A DNA stretch of 64,000 nt. Source: Streptococcus suis (GTDB lineage Bacteria > Bacillota > Bacilli > Lactobacillales > Streptococcaceae). A program made the position numbers and the translations under genes. Of the stretch, positions 8,626 to 17,626 are shown one piece after another. The notes beneath the pieces were generated by a model that worked only from the letters and a program-made list of their open reading frames with translations, did no database searches and was not told where the DNA came from. The stretch spans positions 992,001-1,056,000 of the forward strand of contig CP025095.1 of NCBI GenBank assembly GCA_002831545.1, read 5' to 3'. Numbering within the stretch: position 1 is the stretch's first letter; the number at the start of each line of letters is the position of its first letter.

Positions 8626-9468
8626 ATGATGATGAATATTAAAAAAATGATGCTTGGAGCTTTTGCTCTTGTAACTTCTTTAACTCTTGCTGCTTGTGGC
8701 TCCAATGATTCGGCTACTAAGTCTGATAATTGGACAGCCTACGAGTCTGAAAAATCCGTTACGATTGGCTTTGATAAGACCTTTGTTCCAATGGGATTTG
8801 AACAGACAGATGGTTCTTACACAGGGTTTGATATTGACTTGGCTAATGCAGTCTTTGAAAAATATGGAATTACTGTAAAATGGCAACCAATTGACTGGGA
8901 TTTGAAAGAAACTGAATTGAATAACGGGAATATTGATTTAATTTGGAATGGTTATTCTATTACAGATGAGCGTAAGGAAAAAGTTCTTTTCACAAATCCC
9001 TATATGGATAACCAACAAGTTCTTGTAACTAAAAAATCTTCCAATATTAGCCAAGTATCTGATATGAAGGATAAGATTTTAGGTGCACAAGCAGGTTCAT
9101 CTGGCTATTCAGTATTTGAATCACAACCAGCTATTTTGAAAGATATTGTTCAAAATAAGGATGCAAGTCAGTATGCGACCTTCAATGAAGCCTTGATTGA
9201 CTTGAAAAACGATCGTATTGATGGTCTTTTGATTGACCGTGTGTATGCAAATTATTACTTGCAACAAGAGGGAATTATCGCAGATTACAACATCATTGAT
9301 GCAGGTTTTGAAAATGAAGCCTTTGCAGTCGGTGCTCGTAAATCAGATACGACACTCGTAGAAAACATTAATAAGGCGTTTGCTGAATTATATAAAGAAG
9401 GTAAATTCCAAGAAATCTCCCAAAAATGGTTTGGTGAGGATGTTGCAACCGATGCAGTAAAAAAATAA
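8626..9468 (+). CDS. Amino-acid ABC transporter, substrate-binding lipoprotein
   Basis: A 280-residue extracellular binding protein (SBP_bac_3 family). The N-terminus is a lipoprotein signal ending in the lipobox LAAC, which would be lipidated on Cys. The mature part has the family features VTIGFDKTFVPMGF, GFDIDLANAVFEKYG and NDRIDGLLIDR. It delivers the ligand to the permease/ATPase pair encoded just upstream, closing the operon, and is followed by a terminator. The ligand is probably a polar amino acid, but cannot be named from sequence. Confidence 0.9.
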   Translation: MMMNIKKMMLGAFALVTSLTLAACGSNDSATKSDNWTAYESEKSVTIGFDKTFVPMGFEQTDGSYTGFDIDLANAVFEKYGITVKWQPIDWDLKETELNNGNIDLIWNGYSITDERKEKVLFTNPYMDNQQVLVTKKSSNISQVSDMKDKILGAQAGSSGYSVFESQPAILKDIVQNKDASQYATFNEALIDLKNDRIDGLLIDRVYANYYLQQEGIIADYNIIDAGFENEAFAVGARKSDTTLVENINKAFAELYKEGKFQEISQKWFGEDVATDAVKK

Positions 9469-9477
9469 TAATATAAG

Positions 9478-9501
9478 AAAAAGAGCCTAGTGCTCTTTTT
9501 T
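9478..9501 (+). terminator. Terminator of the amino-acid transporter operon
   Basis: AAAAAGAGC, loop CTAGT, GCTCTTTTTT. Compact stem with T-run, 10 bases after the stop. Confidence 0.8.
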
Positions 9502-9550
9502 AAAACCCAAATTTAAGGTATAGACAATATGTAAAGACCCCCAGTTGAGA

Positions 9551-11025
9551 ATTCGTGGATTTACCTGTACACTAGAATAAAAAAAACAATCAACTTCTAA
9601 CAGGAATTACCACACTCAATTGGAGGTCTTATATGTTTCATTTTACCACACTTTTCATCGGAATGGATGTTCACAAAGAAAGTTTTTCACTCTGCTATTA
9701 TGATATGATGGCGAATCAATTCAAACATAGCACTAAAGTTGGTCCAAATGTTAGCTATATTGTGAACTATGTGAATGAGCTTCGTCGTTTATATGGTCAA
9801 GATGCAGAAGTGTTATGTGGCTACGAAGCCGGATGTCTTGGATTTACCCTATATCACCAGCTACAAGCTCACGGGATTCCCTGTATCGTGATGGCGCCTA
9901 CAACGGTGATGAAGGAAGGATCTAAGCGTGTTAAGACTGATAAAAAAGATGCAGCTCAGCTCGCAAAAGCTCTGGCCTTTCGTAGCTATCGGCCTGTTCA
10001 TATTCCTACTGTTGAGGATGAACAAGTCAAAGAATATATCCGCATGAGAACAGACCACAAAGTGGCTCTGAAGAAAATCAAACAACAAATTCTTGCCTTC
10101 TGTCTCCGACATGATTTTCGCTATACCGAGGGAAGCAGTAATTGGACACAGAAACATGTCCGCTGGCTCCATTCCCTAAATCCTGATGGACTTTACGCAG
10201 AGATTTTGACAGAATACCTATTGACCTATGAGAAATTAGTAGATCAAATAGAACGGTATGATGCGCGAATTGAGCAACTGGGTCAAAGCGACAGTTATCA
10301 AGAGAAGGTCTCATGGCTCTCTTGCTTTATTGGCATTAAAACACTAACCGCACTTTCCATTGTGACGGAAATCGGTGATTTTAACCGCTTTGCGACAGCT
10401 CAACATTTTGCTTCCTATCTTGGGCTAACTCCTAACGAAAATTCTAGCGGTGACAAGGAGAGAAGAGGTGCTATCACCAAAGCTGGGAATAGCCATGTGA
10501 GACGACTTCTGATAGAAGCTGCACAATCATTGGCTAAGGGGACGATTGGGTATAAATCCAAAGAATTGAAACGGAGACAAAGTGGAAACCGAGTGGAGGT
10601 GATTGCTTATGCGGATAAGGCTAATGAACGCTTAAGAAGACGTTATCGCACACTTGTTCTAGGAAAAAATAAGAAACAAAATGTTGCTAAAACAGCTATT
10701 GCACGAGAATTGTCTGGTTTTATTTGGGGGATGATGACAGGAAGAATAGCTTGAAGTTAGCGCTTGTTTTCATGTACACTTTTGACCATTAAGTTTTATC
10801 ATCGCAGAGCGATGAGGAATCCCTATTTCTATCCAAAATCACTGGGTGAATTTGGACAGAAATAAGGATTGAAATCATGTTTGAATGGAAAGTATCTTGA
10901 AGGAGTTTAGGACTTCAAGGTTTGAGTCATCTACGAAATGACTAAGTGGCACAATTGTGATCCACGCTTATAGAGAGTAGGACTCGCGGCAGAACCATTG
11001 ACCTGTAGGTAACCAATCCACGAAT
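9551..11025 (+). mobile_element. IS110-family element (IS1111-like layout)
   Basis: A single DEDD transposase gene is flanked by subterminal inverted repeats: ATTCGTGGATT at 9551-9561 and AATCCACGAAT at 11015-11025. Pairing continues inwards as TACCT/AGGTA after a 3-base offset. The 5' non-coding part is short (about 70 bp) and the 3' part long (about 270 bp). Inverted repeats plus a long 3' non-coding end are the hallmarks of the IS1111 subgroup. The exact element ends lie outside the repeats and could not be fixed. Confidence 0.75.
9633..10754 (+). CDS. IS110-family transposase (DEDD recombinase)
   Basis: A 373-residue, apparently intact transposase. The N-terminal RuvC-like DEDD domain has Asp in FIGMDVHKE, Glu in CGYEAGCLG, and Asp residues in KTDKKDAAQLAKAL. 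The C-terminal transposase_20 domain contains CFIGIKTLTALSIVTEIG, SYLGLTPNENSSGDKERRG and GNSHVRRLLIEAAQS, with the conserved serine. These enzymes act with an element-encoded guide RNA (bridge or seekRNA) to choose target and donor. The reading frame has no lesions, so the element may be active. Confidence 0.92.
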   Translation: MFHFTTLFIGMDVHKESFSLCYYDMMANQFKHSTKVGPNVSYIVNYVNELRRLYGQDAEVLCGYEAGCLGFTLYHQLQAHGIPCIVMAPTTVMKEGSKRVKTDKKDAAQLAKALAFRSYRPVHIPTVEDEQVKEYIRMRTDHKVALKKIKQQILAFCLRHDFRYTEGSSNWTQKHVRWLHSLNPDGLYAEILTEYLLTYEKLVDQIERYDARIEQLGQSDSYQEKVSWLSCFIGIKTLTALSIVTEIGDFNRFATAQHFASYLGLTPNENSSGDKERRGAITKAGNSHVRRLLIEAAQSLAKGTIGYKSKELKRRQSGNRVEVIAYADKANERLRRRYRTLVLGKNKKQNVAKTAIARELSGFIWGMMTGRIA

Positions 11026-11056
11026 ATCAGAGTGGCCAATGCCCGAAGCTAAGAAC
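10755..11056 (+). ncRNA. Candidate bridge/seekRNA region of the IS110-family element
   Basis: This stretch after the transposase has no credible gene but is strongly structured. The clearest stem pairs CCTATTTCTATCCAAAATCAC (split here as 10823-10843) with GTGAATTTGGACAGAAATAAGG (10847-10868), about 20 pairs. Smaller stems follow: ATCGCAGAGCGAT near 10800-10812 and the GACTTCAAGG/CTTGAAGGAG area near 10896-10921. IS1111-type elements encode their guide RNA in this place. The function is inferred from position and structure only. Confidence 0.45.
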
Positions 11057-11253
11057 TAGGCTCTTTCTAGATACTTTTCATTTTTTAATCAGTTCGATTG
11101 TTTTTACTTGACAAAGGGCTTTACATATCAGTCATTTGAATTAACTTTGATACATCGTCACTTTCGTCTTGCTATACTTTAGTATAGCCTGCGCCTCAGT
11201 TCCTTGTCTGAAAGCTAATTCATTCGACTATAAAGGAAAAGCCAGTCATTCGA
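11057..11253. other. Intergenic region with repeat remnants
   Basis: No gene is seen. CTTTACATAT at 11119-11128 is the exact reverse complement of 9527-9536 on the far side of the IS110 element. A diverged streptococcal repeat (TTGCTATACTTTAGTATAGC, about 11170-11189, with flanks) resembles the one at 17627-17700. Confidence 0.4.
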
Positions 11254-11261
11254 CTAGGCTT
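11236..11261 (-). terminator. Terminator of the CDF transporter gene
   Basis: On the minus strand AAGCC-AGTC pairs with GACT-GGCTT and is followed by TTTTCC. The stem overlaps the stop codon. Confidence 0.55.
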
Positions 11262-12447
11262 GTTTCTTTGAAATCTGGTGGAAAATAACAGTCCAATTTT
11301 CATGACGGCGCCAAAGTGACGTATGAACATAATCACCAATTTCAAACGTAACTAATTTTGATTTTTGGCTAATGGAGGTCATTTGGTAATTGGATAAATA
11401 CGTGGTTTGGATGGGGTGGTCGGCAAGCATCTGAGTTTTATTTCGATAGCGGCCTTTGGCATCAATTAAGAGATACTGATCGTCAATCAATTCTTCATAC
11501 CCATTAGCATGTGCTTGTATCTCTGTTTCAAAACGGAAGAGTTTGTCGTACACATGCTCATACATCTCATCGTGTGGAATTTCAGATGGTTCTACGTGAA
11601 TATCCACATCAAAAACTCCATGTTTGAGTGTTAGGAGTTGCTCAACCTGCTCAGTCACTTCATGACTTTCATAAACGGATAAGTCTGGATTCATTTCTAA
11701 AACAACATCAAGGTAGATATTGGCTCCATAAGTCCGACCACGTTGTGATTTGACAGAAACGATTTTTGGGAGTTTGAGAATATCTTCCTCGTACTTTTTC
11801 AATAAGTTTTCATCAAATCCATCAGATAGGGTAAAGAAGCTTTCCATAAAAATATCGTAGGCTGTTTTTAGGATAAAGAAGGTAATGATGATGGCTGCAA
11901 TTTTATCGACAATAGGGAAGTTGAAAGCTGCAGCAAAGATTGCGATAGAAGTTCCTATGGAAGTGACTGCATCGGATAGATTATCCTTGGCAGTTGCTTC
12001 TAAGGCCTTGGAACGTACTTTTTTTGCCAAGCGGTTATTATATAAATAAACAGCTAACATAACTAGTGCAGAAAAAATTCCGACAATGGCCCCCATAATG
12101 TCTACTTCGATAGAAGAATTGCTGATTAGTTTTTGGAGGGTATCATAGAGTACTTGAAAACCAACGACAAACATAATGAAGGATGTAATCAAGCTTGCCA
12201 AGTCTTCCATTTTCCAGTGTCCAAATTTATGATCGGTATCAGCTGGTTTCTGTGCCATTTTTAGTCCAACAAGTACAGCGATATTACCGATAATATCAGA
12301 AATATTATTGAAGGCATCTGCTCGTAAGGCATCCGAATGAAAGAGCTGTCCTGCAACGAGTTTGATACCTGATAAGACGATATAGGCACCGATAGATAGC
12401 AAGGCACCACGTTCAGCAAGTTTTAAATTGGTTACGTTTTGGTTCAT
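11254..12447 (-). CDS. mntE: Cation diffusion facilitator, probably manganese exporter MntE
   Basis: A 397-residue CDF transporter with six predicted membrane segments in the first 210 residues and a long cytoplasmic C-terminal domain. Metal-site positions are seen in helix 2 (ADAFNNISDIIGN) and helix 5 (AKDNLSDAVTSIG). The Asn in the helix 2 site (NxxxD rather than DxxxD) is as I recall it for the MntE subgroup of streptococcal Mn2+ exporters, not zinc-type CDFs. Length fits MntE (about 394). It would protect against manganese excess by proton-coupled efflux. A different metal cannot be excluded. Confidence 0.75.
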   Translation of the reverse strand: MNQNVTNLKLAERGALLSIGAYIVLSGIKLVAGQLFHSDALRADAFNNISDIIGNIAVLVGLKMAQKPADTDHKFGHWKMEDLASLITSFIMFVVGFQVLYDTLQKLISNSSIEVDIMGAIVGIFSALVMLAVYLYNNRLAKKVRSKALEATAKDNLSDAVTSIGTSIAIFAAAFNFPIVDKIAAIIITFFILKTAYDIFMESFFTLSDGFDENLLKKYEEDILKLPKIVSVKSQRGRTYGANIYLDVVLEMNPDLSVYESHEVTEQVEQLLTLKHGVFDVDIHVEPSEIPHDEMYEHVYDKLFRFETEIQAHANGYEELIDDQYLLIDAKGRYRNKTQMLADHPIQTTYLSNYQMTSISQKSKLVTFEIGDYVHTSLWRRHENWTVIFHQISKKQA

Positions 12448-12477
12448 AGCATCTCCTTTGATAAGTTTTCATTTTAA

Positions 12478-12503
12478 CAAAAAGGCCCCTTATTTTCAAG
12501 GGG
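12478..12503 (-). terminator. Terminator of the thrE-like gene pair
   Basis: On the minus strand CCCCTT, loop GAAAAT, AAGGGG, then CCTTTTTG, starting at the end of the 12504-12956 gene. Confidence 0.75.
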
Positions 12504-12956
12504 TTAGGCTGCTTTTTTGCCGGTTCGAAGAACCTTATAAAGGCGTAATAATATTGTTCCGCTGGCCATACCGATGGGAATGACTAAGGCTAAAGTTAAG
12601 ACGGTAGTGATATTGGTTAGGGCTTGAGCGTGGTCCCCAGAAACGAAATAAGTCGTGGTCATGTAGGCTCGATAGCCTGGAACAAGTGGTGCAAGTATAG
12701 CCAATGAAAAGATGACGGAGGGTGTTTTTAACCAAATACTCATGATTTGACTGACACAGGATCCGATAATTGCCGCGAAAAAGGTAGCAATCAAGACATT
12801 TGTTGGTTCCAATAGTAAAAGATAAATAAGCCAAACAAGCATGCCTAGGAGTCCACCAGGGACCAGCATTTTTCTTTGAACATTGAGAACAATTAAGAAG
12901 GCTGCAATAGCGATATAAGAGGCGAGTGCCTGTAATAAGAAGTGAACTGGTGTCAT
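12504..12956 (-). CDS. Threonine/serine exporter, small subunit (ThrE_2 domain)
   Basis: A 150-residue membrane protein with about four or five hydrophobic segments, matching the C-terminal half (DUF3815/ThrE_2) of one-chain ThrE exporters. LAPLVPGYRAYMTTTYFVSGD is characteristic. It lies 3 bp after its partner (12960-13718), so translation is probably coupled. The two likely form one split exporter for threonine, serine or similar small metabolites. The substrate is inferred from the family only. Confidence 0.8.
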   Translation of the reverse strand: MTPVHFLLQALASYIAIAAFLIVLNVQRKMLVPGGLLGMLVWLIYLLLLEPTNVLIATFFAAIIGSCVSQIMSIWLKTPSVIFSLAILAPLVPGYRAYMTTTYFVSGDHAQALTNITTVLTLALVIPIGMASGTILLRLYKVLRTGKKAA

Positions 12957-12959
12957 AGA

Positions 12960-13718
12960 TTACCTCACAAGCATAAAGGCCACAGTTGTACCTGCACCGA
13001 GCGATAAGATAATAAGCGCTGTTTGGAAAAATTTGGTCATCCCTGTATTGATATGATTGGTCATGAGGTCTCTTACAGCATTTGTAAAAGCAATCCCTGG
13101 TACAAAAGGCATGACTGCCCCTGCATTAATCAGGTTAGGATTAATGGGGAGAGTAGTGGTTGCGCTTAATAAATAAGAGGTGAGTGAGAAGACAAAGGCG
13201 CCAACGAAGGTGGTGACAAAATCAATTCCAATATAGCGATCGACAATTAGTGAGATAGGGAAAGCTAAAGCTGTTGCGAGGACAGCACCTGCTGCATCTA
13301 AAAGAGAACCTCCGAACATGATGGTAAAAAATGGTGCGGCTACTACGGCAGCTAAGGTTATTTGGATATTGTTATAAGGTGGCTTTTGTTGTTTGATTGC
13401 ATTTAATTGGCTCCAAGCTTCTTCTAGGCTGATTTCTTCATTGGCTAGGGAACGGGAGATTTGGTTGACGTCACAAACTTTCTGCATGTCGTAATTTGAA
13501 TTGACAATGCGTTTCATACGCGAAATATTCGTATGGTCGATGGAGAAAAAGATAGCAGCAGGGATGGCAAGGACATTGGCCTGTTCAATTCCTTGTGAAT
13601 GTGCAATCCGAATCATGGTATCTTCAACTCGGTGAATTTCTGCACCGCTTTGTGCCAAAATGGCACCAGCGAGCATGAGCACGTCTATGACCAAGTTTAG
13701 TCTAGGAGTGTTTTCCAT
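12960..13718 (-). CDS. Threonine/serine exporter, large subunit (ThrE/DUF1212 domain)
   Basis: A 252-residue protein with a soluble N-terminal region (SGAEIHRVEDTMIRIAHSQG; about residues 1-110) and about five membrane segments in the rest. MPFVPGIAFTNAVRDLM is the family signature. This N-terminal half, together with the small subunit downstream, reconstructs a full ThrE. First gene of the pair on the minus strand. It is divergent from the MarR gene, sharing a 160-bp upstream region. Confidence 0.82.
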   Translation of the reverse strand: MENTPRLNLVIDVLMLAGAILAQSGAEIHRVEDTMIRIAHSQGIEQANVLAIPAAIFFSIDHTNISRMKRIVNSNYDMQKVCDVNQISRSLANEEISLEEAWSQLNAIKQQKPPYNNIQITLAAVVAAPFFTIMFGGSLLDAAGAVLATALAFPISLIVDRYIGIDFVTTFVGAFVFSLTSYLLSATTTLPINPNLINAGAVMPFVPGIAFTNAVRDLMTNHINTGMTKFFQTALIILSLGAGTTVAFMLVR

Positions 13719-13849
13719 AAGTAAGTCCCATCCCTCTGCTAGTTATTTTCTTAATTATAACAAAATATAGGTGTAGGCAACATATTTTTTTAATAGATAG
13801 GCAAAATAGTTGAAAATTGTTCGGATTGTAGTATAATTGACTTATCAAC

Positions 13850-13865
13850 GATTGATTAATCAATC
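13850..13865. promoter_or_regulatory. Palindromic operator of the MarR-family gene
   Basis: GATTGATTAATCAATC is a perfect 16-bp palindrome. It lies between a TATAAT-like box (about 13832-13837) and the start codon at 13880. MarR proteins bind such symmetric sites, so autoregulation is likely. Confidence 0.65.
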
Positions 13866-13876
13866 AAAAGAGGTAG

Positions 13877-14305
<429 letters not shown>

Positions 14306-14324
14306 TTTTTTGAGAGGAGACATT

Positions 14325-14684
14325 ATGTCTATTTTTACCACTATTCTAGCTAGTATCGTAGCTATTGAGCACCTATATATCATGTATTTGGAAACCTTTG
14401 CGACCCATTCAGGCTCTACTAGTCGCGTATTCAATATGGAGAAGGAAGAATTACAACGTAAGTCTGTGACAACCCTATTTAAAAACCAGGGAATCTATAA
14501 TGGTTTGTTGGCCGTCTTCCTTATCTATGGAATTTTCGCAGGTAACCTTGAAGTGACAACTATTTTTGTCTTGTTTGTTATTGGAGCAGCAGGCTACGGA
14601 GCAGCGACTTCTAGTCCAAAAATCATCTTAACCCAAGGTGGACCAGCAATCTTGGCATTAATTTCTATTTTGTTGTTTAAATAG
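14325..14684 (+). CDS. DUF1304-family membrane protein
   Basis: A 119-residue protein with four hydrophobic helices and the conserved stretch EHLYIMYLETFATHSG near the N-terminus. The start is ATG 14325, preceded by GAGAGGAG; the upstream in-frame ATG would overlap the MarR gene. The family is often linked to MarR regulators, but its role is not established. Terminator immediately downstream. Confidence 0.8.
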   Translation: MSIFTTILASIVAIEHLYIMYLETFATHSGSTSRVFNMEKEELQRKSVTTLFKNQGIYNGLLAVFLIYGIFAGNLEVTTIFVLFVIGAAGYGAATSSPKIILTQGGPAILALISILLFK

Positions 14685-14685
14685 G

Positions 14686-14717
14686 TTAAAAAGCCTTCCG
14701 TTGAGGAGGGCTTTTTG
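14686..14717 (+). terminator. Terminator after the DUF1304 gene
   Basis: AAAAAGCCTTCC, loop GTTGA, GGAGGGCTTTTT. The A- and T-runs on both sides make it suitable for both strands. Confidence 0.85.
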
Positions 14718-14720
14718 CAA

Positions 14721-15575
14721 TTACTGAATATTCAGTTCTCCATCTAGTGTAGAGATATGGAGGTAATTAGTGGCTTGGGGATTGGAATAGGTTGGAAGGT
14801 CAATTCCCAGATTATTTTGACTGGCATCTATATGGATGTCAGTTTTTGTTTGGGGATGAAGAGAAATGTCAATCGAACCATTGTAATTACTGATGTTATG
14901 TCTTCCTTCTAGTTTTAAGTTTTCAGCTTTAAAATCCCCATCCTCGACAGTTAGAATACTTCCGGTAGTATCTGTGATGTCCGCTGGACTTGTTAAAGTG
15001 GACTGCTTGATTGTAACTTCTCCATTGATGTGTAATAGTCTACTAAGACTGATGTGACTGTTTTCAATCAACATGTCCCCATCTTCAGCAGTGAGTTCAA
15101 GATTTTGAATAGTTACTTTATCCAGATAAAGGTCTCCTTGAAGGTTGCCTGAGAGTGTTTCGATTGTGCTGTTTTTGGGGATCTGTAAAACAGGTTGGTA
15201 GTAGGCAATATTCTGGTCATTGACAAGATGTAAGATAGGTTCGAGTAAACCATCATAAGTAACGATGCCTTGATAGGCACTAGAAATGGTCAATTTTCCA
15301 TCTTGAACTTGGTGGCTGAGTAGGTCAATGCCTTTGTGCTGATTTCGGTAGTAGTGGAGGTGGAATTGGTTGTCAGGCGAGGGCATAATGGACAGTTTTT
15401 CATTAACTTCTATAGAACGAATATCCGTAAAACTTGCCGTTTGGGGCTGAAAATAGTTTTCGCCAATGTTTTTCATATTTGTCCAACCACCAGCAAAGTA
15501 GCCGATGAGGCTGAGAATTGTGCCAAGAGTGAACAGGCTCAGACTGATTTTCGTAAATGGCTTAAGCTGTTTCAT
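14721..15575 (-). CDS. DUF4097-family envelope protein
   Basis: A 284-residue protein with one N-terminal membrane segment (about residues 8-28) and a beta-helix-like DUF4097 domain rich in short repeated strands (GNLQGDLYLDKVTIQNLEL and similar). The start MKQLKPFT at 15575 is chosen because its ATGA overlaps the end of the upstream gene by 14 bp. It is the last gene of a four-gene PadR/DUF1700/DUF4097 operon. Such operons are associated with envelope-stress sensing, but the function here is unproven. Confidence 0.75.
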   Translation of the reverse strand: MKQLKPFTKISLSLFTLGTILSLIGYFAGGWTNMKNIGENYFQPQTASFTDIRSIEVNEKLSIMPSPDNQFHLHYYRNQHKGIDLLSHQVQDGKLTISSAYQGIVTYDGLLEPILHLVNDQNIAYYQPVLQIPKNSTIETLSGNLQGDLYLDKVTIQNLELTAEDGDMLIENSHISLSRLLHINGEVTIKQSTLTSPADITDTTGSILTVEDGDFKAENLKLEGRHNISNYNGSIDISLHPQTKTDIHIDASQNNLGIDLPTYSNPQATNYLHISTLDGELNIQ

Positions 15576-16140
15576 AGTAGCCTCCTTTGCGGATCTTTCT
15601 TTGTATCCAATGTAAAACAAGCAAGAAGGTTTTGCTTCCAAGGTCTAGAGTGAATTTACTACCCAATAGTGTGAGGGCCAAGCAGATGATGGCGAGGCCT
15701 GTGAAGAGCAGGGAGGTAGACCATGATAGTGTGAAGAGGTCAAAGGCGAGGAGTAGCTGGGCGATTGCCAGGCTGAGGAGGACAATCCAGAGTGAGATAA
15801 GAAGTAGGAAGACACTGAAGATGAGCACGAGAAGGATGATGAAGAGGGCGACCAAGCTAATGGCTAGGGGGATGCCGACGGGTGCGGCAAGGATAGCGAG
15901 GATGGTCAACCAGACCATATTGCGGGTATTTGGCTTATCCTCAATCTTCTCTTTATCATAGAGATTGGCTAGAATTTCACGGGCTGCATCTTTTGGACTG
16001 CCTAGCTCTTGAATAGCTTGCTCATCGTTTTCTTTCTCATCGAAAAACTCATTGAAATAGTCCAAGGTATCTTGAAAATCTTCTTTTGGCAGGTGTTTGA
16101 GATGTTTTTCGAGTTTCTGTAAATATTCCTTGCGCTTCAT
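15562..16140 (-). CDS. DUF1700-family membrane protein
   Basis: A 192-residue protein. The first 75 residues form the soluble DUF1700 region (MKRKEYLQKLEKHLKHL, then DYFNEFFDEKENDEQAIQEL). About three hydrophobic segments follow in residues 75-180, with a basic end. The start at 16140 is preceded by GGAGG. The helical N-terminal domain is closely similar to that of the next gene upstream, suggesting duplication within the operon. Function unknown; probably a membrane partner of the DUF4097 proteins. Confidence 0.8.
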   Translation of the reverse strand: MKRKEYLQKLEKHLKHLPKEDFQDTLDYFNEFFDEKENDEQAIQELGSPKDAAREILANLYDKEKIEDKPNTRNMVWLTILAILAAPVGIPLAISLVALFIILLVLIFSVFLLLISLWIVLLSLAIAQLLLAFDLFTLSWSTSLLFTGLAIICLALTLLGSKFTLDLGSKTFLLVLHWIQRKIRKGGYYETA

Positions 16141-16151
16141 GGGAACCTCCT

Positions 16152-17264
16152 TTATCCAACAGTAAGCTGGCAATCTTGACAATGAATAACTAGCTGAGCA
16201 GGGCTATTTTCTTGCTTATAGCTGAGATGAGTGATGTCATCCTCTTTCATCATTGTAAAGGCCTTATCCTTTGGAAGTTTAAGGCTAGAATCCTCCTCCC
16301 AGATGTCCAAACTGATGTCTGTACTTGGTTTATAGGTTACGACAGAATCTTCAGCCTGGCAGTTAAGGCTCTTTTCAAGGACAAAATCCTTCAACTTCCA
16401 GACACAGTCTTCTAATGTTATCCTTGCATCTGAAAGGCTCATGCTTGAGAGAGTGATAACAGCATCGCTGGCTTCCAATTTTAACTCGCTCAGCTGTCCA
16501 TCTGAGATAGTTAGTGTAGAGTCTTCTAACCGTAGAGCAGAGCTTGGGCAGCTCACTTTCGTCATGCTGATGCTGCTATCTTTTGCATTGATGACTAGCT
16601 GTTCGCTCGCCTGCACAGCCGCCGTCGTCAGACTACTATCTGTCGTTTTCAGATTGAGACTAGTAAGGGGCAGTAGTTTTTTAGGGATTTTGAGAATAGC
16701 AGAGCTGGTTTGATTGTTTGAGAAGTAGAGCTGGTCAGGGAGTGGCTTGCTAGATATGTACAAACTATCATGAACCAGTTGATAGTCAAAAGCCTGGTAG
16801 CTCCCATCTTCTGAAACAGGATTGTGCAATAAGACAGCTTCTCCTTCATAACTTTGAACACTAAGGGCCTGATCTTCGAGCGAAATCTGTAGATTTGAAA
16901 ACTCAGGTAATTCTTCGATCTTCGCCGTCAATTCAATTCTTTCCCTAGCTTGATAGGCTGAATGTTTGAAATTGTTGAAAAAATTCTCCCAGTCAAATTG
17001 AAAATCAAAATCAAAGTTGAAATCAAATGGTTTAGATGAATGTGGACTTGCTTGGTCTTTCTCGGTGATTAGGGCATCTTCAGGTAGATTGGCAATGATT
17101 TCTTTTGCTGCTTCATCAGGTGTTCCTAGCTCTATAATAGCTTCCTCGTCGTTATCCTTTTCGTCAAAATACTCATTGAAGTAGTCTAAAGCCTCCTGTC
17201 TGGCACTTGGATGAAGTTGAAATAATGCTTGTTCCAGTTGGTTCAAATAATCTGCGCGTGTCAT
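16152..17264 (-). CDS. DUF1700-DUF4097 fusion protein
   Basis: A 370-residue protein. The N-terminus (MTRADYLNQLEQALFQL, DYFNEYFDEKDNDEEAIIEL) is a DUF1700-type domain. A linker rich in Phe and Asp (FDFNFDFDFQFDWENFF, about residues 78-94) leads to a DUF4097 repeat domain filling the rest. No membrane segment is evident. Its ATG overlaps the PadR stop by 4 bp, so the two are translationally coupled. Function unknown. Confidence 0.75.
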   Translation of the reverse strand: MTRADYLNQLEQALFQLHPSARQEALDYFNEYFDEKDNDEEAIIELGTPDEAAKEIIANLPEDALITEKDQASPHSSKPFDFNFDFDFQFDWENFFNNFKHSAYQARERIELTAKIEELPEFSNLQISLEDQALSVQSYEGEAVLLHNPVSEDGSYQAFDYQLVHDSLYISSKPLPDQLYFSNNQTSSAILKIPKKLLPLTSLNLKTTDSSLTTAAVQASEQLVINAKDSSISMTKVSCPSSALRLEDSTLTISDGQLSELKLEASDAVITLSSMSLSDARITLEDCVWKLKDFVLEKSLNCQAEDSVVTYKPSTDISLDIWEEDSSLKLPKDKAFTMMKEDDITHLSYKQENSPAQLVIHCQDCQLTVG

Positions 17265-17578
17265 TTTCGTAAGCTCCCTTCTATAATTCCGTCAATATGG
17301 TCTTTGTAGCTATTCCATTCACCCTGCAGGAAGGGGAGGTGTTCACGTCCAGCAGGAGTGATGGTATAGTATTTCCGCTTTCTCCCTTGAAATTCTTGGG
17401 TATAGGTGGTGACATAGCCAGCCTTTTCCAATTTTTTCAAAATAGGGTAGAGTGTGGATTCCTTTATATCAGCAACTATCTTGATGGTTTGACTGATTTC
17501 ATAGCCGTAGGAATCCTGCTTTTCCACGATGGCTAATACCAGAAATTCAATCAAGATAGAGGATACGGGGTAGTACAT
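17261..17578 (-). CDS. PadR-family transcriptional regulator
   Basis: A 105-residue winged-helix repressor: SILIEFLVLAIVEKQDSYGYEIS is the classic PadR start, followed by ESTLYPILKKLEKAGYV (recognition helix) and a wing with GRKRKYYTITPAGRE. It is the first gene of the minus-strand operon with DUF1700 and DUF4097 genes and very likely represses it. The ligand or stress signal is not known. Confidence 0.9.
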   Translation of the reverse strand: MYYPVSSILIEFLVLAIVEKQDSYGYEISQTIKIVADIKESTLYPILKKLEKAGYVTTYTQEFQGRKRKYYTITPAGREHLPFLQGEWNSYKDHIDGIIEGSLRK

Positions 17579-17626
17579 AAACTCACCTCTTTATCTTTAT
17601 AGCCATCCAGTTTATCTTTTACTACT

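Noticed and set aside
15587..15961. Arg/Ser-rich + strand open frame opposite the DUF1700 gene
   Set aside because: Composition is a shadow of hydrophobic codons on the other strand.
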